A stretch of DNA of 64,000 nucleotides, taken from NCBI RefSeq assembly GCF_005938655.1, contig NZ_VCQT01000025.1:1-64000 (forward strand). Reading direction: 5' to 3'. Position numbers and translations under genes: made by a program. Shown here in pieces: positions 23,367-32,326 of this stretch. The notes beneath the pieces were generated by a model, which ran no database searches, was not told the origin of the DNA, and worked only from the letters and a program-made list of their open reading frames with translations. This DNA comes from Alloalcanivorax gelatiniphagus. GTDB taxonomy: Bacteria; Pseudomonadota; Gammaproteobacteria; Pseudomonadales; Alcanivoracaceae. Within the stretch, counting starts at the first letter, position 1; each line of letters opens with the position of its first letter.

Positions 23367-23389
23367 AAAAAACGCCGGGAGCGTTTTTT
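23367..23389 (-). terminator. Distal terminator of the sdh-suc junction (duplicate copy)
   Basis: AAAAAACGC and GCGTTTTTT form a 9-bp stem with a CGGGA loop. The same hairpin is repeated at 23442-23464. On the minus strand it ends in a T run, so it stops transcription leaving sdhB. Confidence 0.8.
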
Positions 23390-23416
23390 GACGTCGCGCC
23401 AGCGACGGCCCGAAGG

Positions 23417-23440
23417 GCGCCCGCCATGGACGGTGGGCGC
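23417..23440. repeat. GC-rich inverted repeat between the duplicated terminators
   Basis: GCGCCCGCC (23417-23425) pairs with GGTGGGCGC (23432-23440) with one G-T position. It lies inside the segment flanked by the two identical hairpins. Confidence 0.55.
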
Positions 23441-23441
23441 A

Positions 23442-23464
23442 AAAAAACGCCGGGAGCGTTTTTT
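23442..23464 (-). terminator. Middle terminator of the sdh-suc junction (duplicate copy)
   Basis: Identical in stem and loop to the hairpin at 23367-23389 (AAAAAACGC, CGGGA, GCGTTTTTT). The spacing between copies is 75 bases. Confidence 0.85.
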
Positions 23465-23470
23465 GACGCC

Positions 23471-23496
23471 AAAAAAAAGGCGGCCCGCAGGCCGCC
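23471..23496 (-). terminator. Proximal terminator immediately after sdhB
   Basis: GGCGGCC (23479-23485) pairs with GGCCGCC (23490-23496), followed on the minus strand by a run of eight T (23478-23471). It is ten bases beyond the sdhB stop. Confidence 0.9.
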
Positions 23497-23505
23497 TCTT
23501 CTCAC

Positions 23506-24222
23506 TCACACGCCCCGTTCAAGGAGCATGGAGCGAATGTGCCCGATGGCCCGCGTGGGGTTGAGCCCCTTGGGACAGACACTGACACAGTTCATGATGC
23601 CGTGGCACCGGAACAGGCTGAACGGGTCGTCCAGCCGGGACAGGCGCTCCTCGGTGGCATTGTCACGGCTGTCCGCCAGGAAGCGGTAGCTCTGCAACAG
23701 GGCCGCCGGGCCCAGGAACTTCTCCGGGTTCCACCAGAAGCTCGGGCAGCTGGTGGAGCAGCACGCGCACAGAATGCACTCGTACAGACCGTCCAGCTTG
23801 GCCCGGTCTTCCGGGGTTTGCAGGCGCTCGATGGCCGGCGCCGGCTGGTCGTTCTGCAGGTAGGGCTGCACCTTCTCGTACTGCTCGTAGAACACACCCA
23901 TGTCCACGACCAGGTCACGGATCACCGGCAGGCCGGGCAGCGGACGCAGCACCAGCGGCTTCTTGCCTTCCTTCACGCCCGGCGCCACTTCGGACAGCGG
24001 GGTGATACAGGCCAGGCCGTTCTTGCCGTTGATGTTCATGCCGTCGGAACCGCACACGCCCTCGCGGCAGGAGCGGCGGTAGGCCAGGCTCTCGTCCTGT
24101 TCCTTCACCAGAGCGAGGATATCGAGCACCATCAGGTCCTTGCCCTGGGTGTCGACCTCGTACTCCTTCATGGTCGGCTCGCGGTCGGTGTCCGGGTTGT
24201 AGCGGTAGATACTGACTTTCAT
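23506..24222 (-). CDS. sdhB: Succinate dehydrogenase iron-sulfur subunit
   Basis: 238 residues. The ferredoxin-type N-terminal domain binds [2Fe-2S] through CREGVCGSDGMNINGKNGLAC. The C-terminal domain has CILCACCSTSCPSFWW and CHGIMNCVSVCPKGLNP, which hold the [4Fe-4S] and [3Fe-4S] clusters. It links the flavoprotein SdhA to the quinone site of SdhC/SdhD. Last gene of sdhCDAB, 16 bases after sdhA. Confidence 0.97.
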   Translation of the reverse strand: MKVSIYRYNPDTDREPTMKEYEVDTQGKDLMVLDILALVKEQDESLAYRRSCREGVCGSDGMNINGKNGLACITPLSEVAPGVKEGKKPLVLRPLPGLPVIRDLVVDMGVFYEQYEKVQPYLQNDQPAPAIERLQTPEDRAKLDGLYECILCACCSTSCPSFWWNPEKFLGPAALLQSYRFLADSRDNATEERLSRLDDPFSLFRCHGIMNCVSVCPKGLNPTRAIGHIRSMLLERGV

Positions 24223-24238
24223 GGCTACACGTCTCCGA

Positions 24239-26014
24239 TTAGTAGGTCCGGACCTTGGGCTGGAAGGTGTCCACGGTCTTCGGCTTGAAGTTCACTTCGC
24301 GCTTGCCCAGCTGCTTGGTACGCGGATCGTAGATGGAATGGCACAGCCAGTTCTCATCGTCCCGGTCCGGGTAGTCGTAGCGGGAGTGGGCGCCGCGACT
24401 TTCGGTGCGGTTGTAGGCCGCGATCGCGGTGGCCTCCGCCACTTCCAGCAGGTTGTCCAGCTCCAGGGCTTCCACACGGGCGGTGTTGAAGGCGTTGCTC
24501 TTGTCTTCCAGATGGGCGTTGGCGATGCGCTCGCGCAGGTTGGCCAGCTTTTCCACGCCCTCTTCCATCAGATCGCCCTTGCGGAACACACCAAAGTGAT
24601 TCTGCATGGTGCTCTGCAACTCCTTGCGCAGGACCGGCACGGATTCGCCGCCCTTGGAGTCGTTCCAGCGGTTGACCCGGCTCAGCGCGGCGTCGATGTC
24701 GTCGTCGCTGGGCTCGTACTGGGTCATGCCCTGGCGCAGCGCGTCCTCGATATAGAGGCCGGCTGCGCGGCCGAACACCACCAGGTCGAGCAGCGAGTTG
24801 CCGCCCAGGCGGTTGGCGCCATGCACTGATACACAGGCTACTTCGCCCACCGCGAACAGACCGTTAACAACCTGATCCTCGCCTTCGTGGCCGCCGCTCA
24901 TTTTCAGCGCCTGGCCATGAACGTTGGTGGGAATACCGCCCATCATATAGTGGCAGGTGGGAACCACCGGGATCGGCTCCTTCACCGGGTCGGTGCCGGC
25001 GAAGGTGATGGCCAGCTCACAGATGCCCGGCAGGCGACTGTGCAGCACTTCCTCGCCGAGATGGTCCAGCTTCAGGTACACGTAGCTGCCATCCGGGCCG
25101 TCGCCGCGACCGTCCAGAATCTCCATCATCATGGAGCGGGCCACCACGTCACGGGACGCCAGGTCCTTGGCGTTGGGGGCATAACGCTCCATGAAGCGCT
25201 CGCCGTCCTTGTTGATCAGGTAGCCACCTTCGCCACGACACCCTTCGGTGACCAGCACGCCCGCGCCGGCGATGCCGGTGGGGTGGAACTGCCACATCTC
25301 GATGTCCTGGACCGGCACGCCGGCACGCAGGGCCATGCCCACGCCGTCGCCGGTGTTGATCAGGGCATTGGTGGTGGAGGCGAAGATACGGCCGGAACCG
25401 CCGGTGGCGAACACCGTGGCCTTGGCCTTGAAGAATACGGTCTCGCCGGATTCGATGCTGATGGCGATCACGCCACAGACGTTACCCTGGGCGTCCTTGA
25501 CCAGCTCGGCGGCGTACCACTCATTATAGAACTGGGTGCCGTTCTTCAGGTTTTGCTGGTACAGGGTGTGCAGCAGCGCGTGACCGGTACGGTCGGCGGC
25601 GGCACAGGTACGGGCGGCCTGACCGCCTTCACCGAAGTTCTTGGACTGACCACCGAAAGGACGCTGGTAGATGCGGCCTTCCTCGGTGCGGGAGAACGGC
25701 AGACCCATATGGTCCAGCTCGAACACCGCTTCCGGACCCACCTGACACATATATTCGATGGCGTCCTGGTCACCGATGTAGTCGGAGCCCTTGACGGTGT
25801 CGTACATGTGCCAGCGCCAATCGTCATTGGGATCGGCGGAGGCGATCGCACAGGTAATGCCGCCCTGGGCGGACACGGTGTGCGAACGGGTCGGAAACAC
25901 CTTGGAAATCAGCGCGGTTTTGAAACCGGATTGCGCCATCTGCAGGGAGGCACGCATGCCCGCGCCCCCGCCACCAACGACGATCGCGTCAAAAGTAATG
26001 GTACGAATGGACAT
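24239..26014 (-). CDS. sdhA: Succinate dehydrogenase flavoprotein subunit
   Basis: 591 residues. The FAD loop [18 protein letters not shown] is at the N-terminus, [15 protein letters not shown] contains the His that binds FAD covalently, and [36 protein letters not shown] and the C-terminal RSxH-type region ([16 protein letters not shown]) form the active site. It oxidises succinate to fumarate at the inner face of the cytoplasmic membrane. Three bases separate it from sdhD. Confidence 0.98.
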   Translation of the reverse strand: MSIRTITFDAIVVGGGGAGMRASLQMAQSGFKTALISKVFPTRSHTVSAQGGITCAIASADPNDDWRWHMYDTVKGSDYIGDQDAIEYMCQVGPEAVFELDHMGLPFSRTEEGRIYQRPFGGQSKNFGEGGQAARTCAAADRTGHALLHTLYQQNLKNGTQFYNEWYAAELVKDAQGNVCGVIAISIESGETVFFKAKATVFATGGSGRIFASTTNALINTGDGVGMALRAGVPVQDIEMWQFHPTGIAGAGVLVTEGCRGEGGYLINKDGERFMERYAPNAKDLASRDVVARSMMMEILDGRGDGPDGSYVYLKLDHLGEEVLHSRLPGICELAITFAGTDPVKEPIPVVPTCHYMMGGIPTNVHGQALKMSGGHEGEDQVVNGLFAVGEVACVSVHGANRLGGNSLLDLVVFGRAAGLYIEDALRQGMTQYEPSDDDIDAALSRVNRWNDSKGGESVPVLRKELQSTMQNHFGVFRKGDLMEEGVEKLANLRERIANAHLEDKSNAFNTARVEALELDNLLEVAEATAIAAYNRTESRGAHSRYDYPDRDDENWLCHSIYDPRTKQLGKREVNFKPKTVDTFQPKVRTY

Positions 26015-26017
26015 GGG

Positions 26018-26389
26018 TTATGCGCCTCCCCAGATCGTCAGCAGACCCCAAAGGATGTAGACCAGCAGCAGCAGCGCGATGGCCATTTGCCCCACCAGAC
26101 GAACACTGGTGGCGGCCTTGCCAAACGTCAGGCTGGTCAGGTAGTCGGTGGTCACGCTCCACAGGCCGATCCAGGTATGGGCGGCCACGGAGAACAGCAT
26201 CAGGGTATTGGCGATGCGCATCGGCACCGAACCCATGAAGGCACTCCAGGTGGCGTAATCCAGATCACTGTTGCAGATCAGATAGCCGACCATGCCGATC
26301 ACATACACCGCGATCACCACGGCGGAGACCCGTTGAATCAGCCAGTCATAAAGGCCGTTACGGCCAAGGCTCGTTACGCTCGTTACCAT
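26018..26389 (-). CDS. sdhD: Succinate dehydrogenase membrane anchor subunit
   Basis: 123 residues with three hydrophobic segments (about 20-42, 55-77 with the heme-ligand candidate HTWIGLWSVTTDYL, and 97-119). With SdhC it forms the quinone-binding, heme b-containing anchor. The ATG at 26389 overlaps the sdhC stop by seven bases. Order and length match the gammaproteobacterial operon. Confidence 0.93.
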   Translation of the reverse strand: MVTSVTSLGRNGLYDWLIQRVSAVVIAVYVIGMVGYLICNSDLDYATWSAFMGSVPMRIANTLMLFSVAAHTWIGLWSVTTDYLTSLTFGKAATSVRLVGQMAIALLLLVYILWGLLTIWGGA

Positions 26390-26757
26390 ATCCAGGCTCC
26401 TGCCAGCAGAATCAGCACCACGGTGACGATGAACGTGAGCTTGGCGCCACGTCGGCCGCCTTCGAGGGTCTCACCCACGCCGGCGTCCATGATCAGGTGG
26501 CGGATGCCGGCCACCAGGTGATAGGAAATAAAGGACAGGATCGCCCACAGCACCAGTTTGGCGAAGGGCGAGGTCATCACTTGTTTCAGGTCCGCAAAGC
26601 TCTCGGGGGACGCCAGGGAGCGATCCATCATCCACAGCAACACGGGCAGGGCCACGAAGATGGCCACACCGGTAATGCGGTGGGTGATGGACGCAATGGC
26701 GGTGACCGGGAACTTGATCGTCGTCAGATCGAGGTTAACGGGTCTCTTGTCGTTCAC
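26383..26757 (-). CDS. sdhC: Succinate dehydrogenase cytochrome b556 subunit
   Basis: 124 residues. RPVNLDLTTIKFPVTAIASI and the ITHRITGVAIF motif are the family signature (quinone-site Ser and Arg region), and SYHLVAGIRHLIMDAG supplies the heme-ligand His. Three membrane segments. The start is GTG at 26757 with only a weak ribosome site, TAGG, upstream. First gene of sdhCDAB and divergent from gltA. Confidence 0.94.
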   Translation of the reverse strand: MNDKRPVNLDLTTIKFPVTAIASITHRITGVAIFVALPVLLWMMDRSLASPESFADLKQVMTSPFAKLVLWAILSFISYHLVAGIRHLIMDAGVGETLEGGRRGAKLTFIVTVVLILLAGAWIW

Positions 26758-27332
26758 GGTAGCCTACACTTTTGCCGGGCCCCGGCGGTGACCGGAGCGG
26801 TTGTCGGGAACTTGGCACCAACGGCGGCGTCGTAACACCTGTGAGGTTTGGCCGATGCTGCCCGGGCCGGGGTGGAGCCCACTGAAGCCTGATCACCACG
26901 CCATGCCGGGCCATGGGGTCCGGGCGGCGCAGGCGGGAGACTTCGTCGCGGGCGGCAGTATATCGCCGCGCCTGCGGCAAAACAAACGTCAACCACCTGT
27001 TTTTATAGTAGACGGAACCGGTGTGGCCGGCTCGTGAAGGGGCCCGGGACGAACGCCCTCCCCCGCCCTTAATCGCTTGTTTTCCAAAGCCCTTTGCCCG
27101 GCGCCCGGGCGGCAGGCGGCAGCGGAATGCCCTCTGCCGGTGCGTGTAATCGACTGTTTACCCTACAAAAGTGGCCAACGGGGGCGCCGGCTTCTCGTTG
27201 ACAAAGACCCATCAAAACTTTAACGTCCCCCGCGCTCTGGAGGACCTTCCCCACGGGACCCACGGCGATTGAGCCACCAGGTTAATCGCGCGCCCGGCGG
27301 GTGTACCCTCTATACACCGAGGAGAAATTCCC
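26758..27332. other. Divergent regulatory region between sdhC and gltA
   Basis: 575 bases with no supported gene. It must hold the promoters of both operons. The left part is GC-rich, containing CCGGGCCCCGGCGG near 26775. The right part is more AT-rich and holds the gltA promoter candidate. No operator is recognised with confidence. Confidence 0.6.
27198..27226 (+). promoter_or_regulatory. Candidate gltA promoter
   Basis: A consensus -35 TTGACA (27198-27203), a 17-base gap, and a weak -10 TAACGT (27221-27226). It is about 105 bases before the gltA ATG. The -10 match is poor, so activation by a regulator would be expected if this is the true site. Confidence 0.35.
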
Positions 27333-28619
27333 ATGACCGAGAAGAAAGCCATTCTCAAGGTAGAGGGCCGCGACGATCTGGAATTGCCGATCCTGACGCC
27401 TACCCTGGGCCGCGATGAGATCGACGTTTCCTCCCTGACCGCCAATGGCCTGTTTACCTTCGACCCGGGCTTCACGTCCACCGCCTCCTGCGAATCCAAG
27501 ATCACCTATATTGATGGTGAAGTCGGTAAGCTGCTGCACCGGGGCTACTCCATCGAGGATCTGGCCGCCAAGTCCGACTACCTTGAAGTGTGCTACCTGC
27601 TGCTCAACGGCGAACTGCCGAATGCCGAGCAGAAAGAGGCCTTTGTCGGCACCGTGAAAAACCACACCATGGTGCACGAGCAAATCCGCAATTTCTTCAA
27701 CGGCTTCCGCCGTGACGCCCATCCCATGGCGATCATGTGCGGCGTGGTGGGCGCCCTGTCCGCCTTCTACCACGACTCCCTGGACATCACCAATCCCGAG
27801 CACCGTGAGATCACCGCCTATCGGCTGATCGCCAAGATGCCGACGATCGCGGCGATGTGCTACAAGTACGGCCTCGGCCAGCCGCTGATGTATCCGCGCA
27901 ACGACCTCGGCTACGCGGAAAACTTCCTGCACATGATGTTCGGTAATCCGTGCGAGGAAACCCAGGTCAGCCCGACCCTGGCGCGGGCCATGGACAAGAT
28001 TTTCATCCTGCACGCCGACCACGAGCAGAACGCCTCCACCTCCACGGTGCGTCTGGCGGGCTCCTCCGGCGCCAACCCGTTCGCCTGCATCGCCGCCGGC
28101 ATCTCCGCCCTGTGGGGTCCCGCCCACGGCGGTGCCAACGAAGCAGTGCTGAACATGCTCGACGAAATCGGCGACATCAGCCAGATCGAAACCTACATCG
28201 CCAAGGCGAAGGACAAGAACGATCCGTTCAAGCTGATGGGCTTCGGCCACCGGGTGTACAAGAACTACGACCCGCGCGCCACCGTGATGCGTGAGTCCTG
28301 CCACGAGGTGCTCAACGAGCTGGGCGTCAACGATCCCAAGCTCGAGCTGGCCATGAAGCTGGAAGAAATCGCGCTCAGCGATCCCTACTTCAAGGAGAAG
28401 AAGCTGTTCCCGAACGTGGACTTCTACTCCGGCATCATCCTCAAGGCGATTGGCATCCCGACCTCCATGTTCACCGTGATCTTCGCCCTGTCCCGCACCG
28501 TGGGCTGGATCGCGCACTGGAACGAGATGATCTCCAACCCCTACAAGATCGGCCGCCCCCGCCAGCTCTACACCGGCGAGAAAGAGCGCACCATGGTGCC
28601 GCTCAACGAGCGCAAGTAA
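27333..28619 (+). CDS. gltA: Citrate synthase (type I)
   Basis: 428 residues. Condenses oxaloacetate with acetyl-CoA. Visible are [13 protein letters not shown]-type helices, the substrate His in [27 protein letters not shown], the [14 protein letters not shown] motif with catalytic His, and the catalytic Asp region [10 protein letters not shown]. The length is that of the hexameric NADH-inhibited type I enzyme. A GGAG site precedes the ATG, and a terminator follows 20 bases after the stop. Divergent from sdhCDAB, as in many gammaproteobacteria. Confidence 0.97.
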   Translation: MTEKKAILKVEGRDDLELPILTPTLGRDEIDVSSLTANGLFTFDPGFTSTASCESKITYIDGEVGKLLHRGYSIEDLAAKSDYLEVCYLLLNGELPNAEQKEAFVGTVKNHTMVHEQIRNFFNGFRRDAHPMAIMCGVVGALSAFYHDSLDITNPEHREITAYRLIAKMPTIAAMCYKYGLGQPLMYPRNDLGYAENFLHMMFGNPCEETQVSPTLARAMDKIFILHADHEQNASTSTVRLAGSSGANPFACIAAGISALWGPAHGGANEAVLNMLDEIGDISQIETYIAKAKDKNDPFKLMGFGHRVYKNYDPRATVMRESCHEVLNELGVNDPKLELAMKLEEIALSDPYFKEKKLFPNVDFYSGIILKAIGIPTSMFTVIFALSRTVGWIAHWNEMISNPYKIGRPRQLYTGEKERTMVPLNERK

Positions 28620-28640
28620 CACGCGCTCCGCGTCGATCCG

Positions 28641-28667
28641 AAAAGCCGCCTCCGGGCGGCTTTTTTT
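28641..28667 (+). terminator. Rho-independent terminator of gltA
   Basis: GCCGCC and GGCGGC form a stem with a TCCG loop, followed by seven T; an A run precedes it. Confidence 0.92.
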
Positions 28668-28729
28668 ATGCCCACCCAGTGCCTACACTGCTGACCGGAG
28701 TTTCTGGATCAGTCTGATAGGGAAAGACA

Positions 28730-29806
28730 ATGAAAAAAATCATCGTGGCACTGATCATTGTGGCGCTGGCCGCCTATTTATTGTTCTGGCCGGTGCCGGT
28801 GGAACCGGTGGCCTGGCAGGCGCCGGCGGCGCCGGCCCTGGAAGGCCGCTACGGGATCAATGACAAGCTCGACGGCGTGGGGCGCCTGGCCGCCGGAGAA
28901 GGGGTGGGCCCGGAAGACGTGGCCATCGACGAGGCCGGCAATCTGTACGTGGGCTACCAGGACGGACGACTGGTGCGCTTCAACCCGGACGGTAGCGATC
29001 CGGACCTGATCGTCAACACGGACGGCCGCCCCCTGGGCCTGGACTTCGCCCCGGACGGCACCCTGGTGGTGGCCGACGGCTACCGGGGCCTGCTGCGGGT
29101 CAACCCGGACTCCGGCGCCCTCACCGTGCTCACCGACAGTGCCGACGGCGTGCCGTTCCGCTTTACCGACGACGTGGACGTGGCCTCCGACGGCACCGTC
29201 TATTTCACCGACGCCTCCTCCAAGTTCGGCCCGGCCATGCACGCCCGGGACGACATCATGGAGCACGGCGGCCACGGCCGCTTCCTGCGCTTCGACCCGG
29301 CCACCGGCGCCACCACGGTGCTGATCGACGGCCTGCAGTTCGCCAACGGCGTGGCCCTGTCCCGGGACGAGGACTTCGTGGTGGTCACCCAGACCGGCAG
29401 CTATAACGTGCTGCGCTACTGGCTCAAGGGCGACCGGGCCGGCCAGCATGAGGTGTTCTTCGACAATTTGCCGGGCATTCCGGACGGCATCTCCGCCAAC
29501 GGCGATGGCACCTTCTGGGTGGCCCTGTTCGCGCCGCGCAACGACACCCTGGACGCACTCTCCGACAAACCGCTGCTGCGCAAGCTGGTGTTCCGTCTGC
29601 CGGCCTTCATGCAACCGCAGCCGGCCCGCCATGCCTTCGTGCTGGGCCTGGACGAGCAAGGCCAGGTCACCGCCAACCTGCAGCACCAGGACGAAGGCGC
29701 CTTCGCGCCGATCACCAGCGTGGAGCAGCACGGCCAGCGCCTGTACCTGGGCAGCCTGACCCGCGACAGCTTCGCCGTTTACCCGCTCACCCCCCGTCAG
29801 GAGTAA
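28730..29806 (+). CDS. SMP-30/strictosidine-synthase-like beta-propeller protein
   Basis: 358 residues. An N-terminal membrane anchor (residues about 4-20) is followed by beta-propeller repeats of the kind found in SMP-30/gluconolactonase and strictosidine-synthase-like proteins. Visible blades include GPEDVAIDEAGNLYVGYQDG, GRPLGLDFAPDGTLVVADGY, TDDVDVASDGTVYFTDASSK and LQFANGVALSRDEDFVVV. The domain is periplasmic by topology. Bacterial members include lactonases and esterases, but the substrate is not predictable. Four bases separate it from the next gene, suggesting cotranscription with the dehydrogenase. Confidence 0.82.
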   Translation: MKKIIVALIIVALAAYLLFWPVPVEPVAWQAPAAPALEGRYGINDKLDGVGRLAAGEGVGPEDVAIDEAGNLYVGYQDGRLVRFNPDGSDPDLIVNTDGRPLGLDFAPDGTLVVADGYRGLLRVNPDSGALTVLTDSADGVPFRFTDDVDVASDGTVYFTDASSKFGPAMHARDDIMEHGGHGRFLRFDPATGATTVLIDGLQFANGVALSRDEDFVVVTQTGSYNVLRYWLKGDRAGQHEVFFDNLPGIPDGISANGDGTFWVALFAPRNDTLDALSDKPLLRKLVFRLPAFMQPQPARHAFVLGLDEQGQVTANLQHQDEGAFAPITSVEQHGQRLYLGSLTRDSFAVYPLTPRQE

Positions 29807-29810
29807 TGCC

Positions 29811-30692
29811 ATGACCACCGCCGCCTTTATCGGCCTGGGCAATATGGGCTACCCGATGGCCGGCCACCTGGCCCGCGCCGGGATTCAGGTTACCGTCTAC
29901 AACCGCAGCGCGGACAAGGCGCGGCGCTGGGTGGAGGAATACGGCGGCGGCCGGGCGGATACCCCGGCCCAGGCCGCCCGGGGCGCCGGGTTGGTGTTCG
30001 TGTGCGTGGGCAATGACCGGGACCTGCGCCAGGTGACCCTGGAGCAGGATGGCGCGGTGTCGGCCCTGGAGCCGGACGCGGTGCTGGTGGACCACACCAC
30101 CGCCAGTGCCACCATGGCGGAGACCCTGGACGCGGCCTGCCGCGAGCAAGGCGCCCACTTCATGGACGCGCCGGTGTCCGGCGGCCAGCAAGGCGCGGAA
30201 AACGGCCAGCTGTCGATCATGTGCGGCGCCGCGCCGGCCACCTTCGAGCGGCTGTCGCCGGTGCTCGCCCACTACGGCAAGACCGTGGTGCACATGGGCC
30301 CGGTGGGTCAGGGCCAGCTCACCAAGATGGCCAACCAGATCTGCGTGGCCAGCGTTATCCAGGGGGTGGCGGAGGCGATCTCCTTCGCCCGGGATGCCGG
30401 CCTGGACGCGGAAAAGGCCATGCAGGTGATCGGCGCCGGCGCCGGCGGCTCCTGGCAGCTGGTCAACCGCCACCGCACCATGCTGGCCGACCAGTACGAC
30501 CACGGTTTCGCCGTGGACTGGATGCGCAAGGATCTGGACATCTGCCTGGCCGAGGCCACCCGCCTGGGCAGCAGCCTGCCGACCACCGCCCTGATCAACG
30601 AGTTCTACAAGGAAGTGCAGGCCATGGGCGGCGGCCGCTGGGACACCTCCAGCCTGCTACGCCGGCTGCGCCGGGACCGCGACCAGGACTGA
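29811..30692 (+). CDS. NAD(P)-dependent beta-hydroxyacid dehydrogenase (3-hydroxyisobutyrate dehydrogenase family)
   Basis: 293 residues. AFIGLGNMGYPMAGHLARAG is the nucleotide-binding start, DAPVSGGQQGAENGQLSIMC the substrate loop, and the catalytic Lys sits in GQGQLTKMANQICVAS. The C-terminal all-helical domain includes the conserved KDLDIC. The family covers 3-hydroxyisobutyrate, tartronate semialdehyde and glyoxylate reductases; the substrate is open. It follows the beta-propeller gene closely and ends exactly where the convergent amidohydrolase gene ends. Confidence 0.9.
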   Translation: MTTAAFIGLGNMGYPMAGHLARAGIQVTVYNRSADKARRWVEEYGGGRADTPAQAARGAGLVFVCVGNDRDLRQVTLEQDGAVSALEPDAVLVDHTTASATMAETLDAACREQGAHFMDAPVSGGQQGAENGQLSIMCGAAPATFERLSPVLAHYGKTVVHMGPVGQGQLTKMANQICVASVIQGVAEAISFARDAGLDAEKAMQVIGAGAGGSWQLVNRHRTMLADQYDHGFAVDWMRKDLDICLAEATRLGSSLPTTALINEFYKEVQAMGGGRWDTSSLLRRLRRDRDQD

Positions 30693-31745
30693 TCAGTCCT
30701 GGCGGTCGGGCTTGGCCCGGGCGCCCTGCTCCGGCACCAGCGCCAGGGCGTTGTCCCGGGCCAGCGCCCGGGCCACGTCCTCCGGCAGCGCGCCCAGCAG
30801 CGGCCGGTAGGCGTCGAGAATCTTCTTCATGCTGTCGAAATGGCCCACCAGATCGGTGCCCAGGGTAAAGCGATCCGGGTGGTCCTCGATCAGCTTCAGC
30901 CAGCTGTCGTCCGGCTCGCCGTCATCGAGCAGATAGTGCTCGCGGACGCTCCAGGACAGGTCGATGTAAAGATTGTCGTAGCGGTCCAGCAGCGCCCGGA
31001 TGATCTCCGGCAGCGTATCCAGCGGCGCCTGGCGCTTCTCCACCCCGCCACTGGTGCCGGCATGGGCCAGCACGAAACGGGTGTCCGGGTGCGCCGCCAG
31101 CGCGTCCTCCAGTTCCTGCAGATAAATCGGCGTTTCCTCGCGCAGCGAGGTCAGGTTGCTGTGCAGCAGCACCGGCAGCTGGTAGCGGCCGGCCAGGTCG
31201 TACACCTTCATCAGCGCCGGATGGTTGGCCCGGGGCGTCTCGCCACTGGTCAGGGCGGTCAGGTCATCGTGGCGGGTAATCACCTCGCCGATGCCCCGCC
31301 ACAGCCCCGGGTAGCGCTCGATCAGCGCCTCCACGTGGCGGGCCGCGTGCATGTCGGTGGGGTTGAAGCCACTGATAAAGGGAATCAGCCGGCGCCGCTG
31401 GGATTCCGGCAGCTTCAGCAGGGCCCGGGCCAGCAGGTCGTCGGTGGCGCTGTAGTAGTAGAGCGGCGCTTCGTCGCCCAGATAATAGCGGGGCCGGCGC
31501 GGCGCGCTGGCTTCCCATTTCTTCATTACCGGCAAACCGAACACCCAGGCCTGCTCCACCCCGGCCCGGTCCATGGCCTTGAGCATGGCGGCGCTGCCCT
31601 CGCTCTCCTGCATGAAGTCCACGTAGTGCAGGTGGGCGTCCACCCAGGCATAGTCCCGCTGGTTATTGGCCCGCTCACTGGCCGCTGTGGGTTGGGCGGC
31701 GGACAAACCGCTGATCAACAGTGCCAGTGCCACGACGATACGCAT
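30693..31745 (-). CDS. Exported amidohydrolase-family protein
   Basis: 350 residues with a signal peptide (cleavage likely near SAAQPTAAS). The TIM-barrel metal hydrolase begins with WVDAHLHYVDF, then VLLHSNLTS, FVLAHAGTSGG and a late Asp in LGTDLVGHFDS, fitting the amidohydrolase 2 (ACMSD-like) group. The periplasmic location is inferred. GGGAGAAGG precedes the ATG. Substrate unknown. It is divergent from the Xre/RES pair. Confidence 0.85.
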   Translation of the reverse strand: MRIVVALALLISGLSAAQPTAASERANNQRDYAWVDAHLHYVDFMQESEGSAAMLKAMDRAGVEQAWVFGLPVMKKWEASAPRRPRYYLGDEAPLYYYSATDDLLARALLKLPESQRRRLIPFISGFNPTDMHAARHVEALIERYPGLWRGIGEVITRHDDLTALTSGETPRANHPALMKVYDLAGRYQLPVLLHSNLTSLREETPIYLQELEDALAAHPDTRFVLAHAGTSGGVEKRQAPLDTLPEIIRALLDRYDNLYIDLSWSVREHYLLDDGEPDDSWLKLIEDHPDRFTLGTDLVGHFDSMKKILDAYRPLLGALPEDVARALARDNALALVPEQGARAKPDRQD

Positions 31746-31836
31746 TCCCTTCTCCCTGTTCCGGTTCGCAAAGGCTCGGTGAAAAGACCCCGGCGGGCAA
31801 CGGCGGTTTCGCCGTCCCCGGGTGTTTGAACATTGT

Positions 31837-31879
31837 TTGACAGTCCGCCCGGGGGTTAATGTCCATTTGTGGACATTAA
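31837..31879 (+). promoter_or_regulatory. Operator and promoter of the Xre/RES toxin-antitoxin operon
   Basis: A perfect 10-bp inverted repeat, TTAATGTCCA (31856-31865) and TGGACATTAA (31870-31879), with a 4-base spacer. A consensus -35 TTGACA at 31837-31842 places the expected -10 position inside the left arm, the layout expected for autorepression by the antitoxin. The first codon is 49 bases past the palindrome. No strong -10 hexamer is seen. Confidence 0.6.
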
Positions 31880-31927
31880 AGGCTTTATTCGCTTACTATG
31901 GACGTAACCTTTTCGAGGAGAAGCCCC

Positions 31928-32326
31928 ATGCAAGCGGTTCCGGCTGCCCAACCTCTGGATGATCAAGCCCGCCATGCGGCACTGCGGGCGGTGTTGCGTC
32001 TGTTCGAGCACTGGCAGTGCTCGGAGAAGGAAAAGATGGCCCTGCTCGGGGTCGGCCGCTCCACCCTGCACAAGTATCAAGGCCGCCCGGACAGCGCGCG
32101 CATCAGCAACGACCTGCTGGAACGGCTCAGCTATCTGCTGAATATCCATCAGGCACTGCGCACCCTGTTCGCCAACAAGGAGAACGTGTACGGGTTCGTG
32201 CGGCTGCCCAACCACAACCCGTTCTTCAACGGCGCCAGCCCCATGGATGTGATGAGCAACGGCCGCGTGGCCAGTCTCTATGAGGTGAACCGGCAACTGG
32301 ACAGCCTGCGCGGAGGCCAGTGGTGA
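31928..32326 (+). CDS. Xre/MbcA/ParS-type antitoxin
   Basis: 132 residues. An N-terminal helix-turn-helix region (about 30-60, WQCSEKEKMALLGVGRSTLH) is followed by the DUF2384 toxin-binding domain, with NIHQALRTLF and the conserved NPFFNGASPMDVM near the C-terminus. Such antitoxins block RES toxins and repress their own operon. GGAG precedes the ATG. The TGA overlaps the GTG of the toxin gene. Confidence 0.9.
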   Translation: MQAVPAAQPLDDQARHAALRAVLRLFEHWQCSEKEKMALLGVGRSTLHKYQGRPDSARISNDLLERLSYLLNIHQALRTLFANKENVYGFVRLPNHNPFFNGASPMDVMSNGRVASLYEVNRQLDSLRGGQW

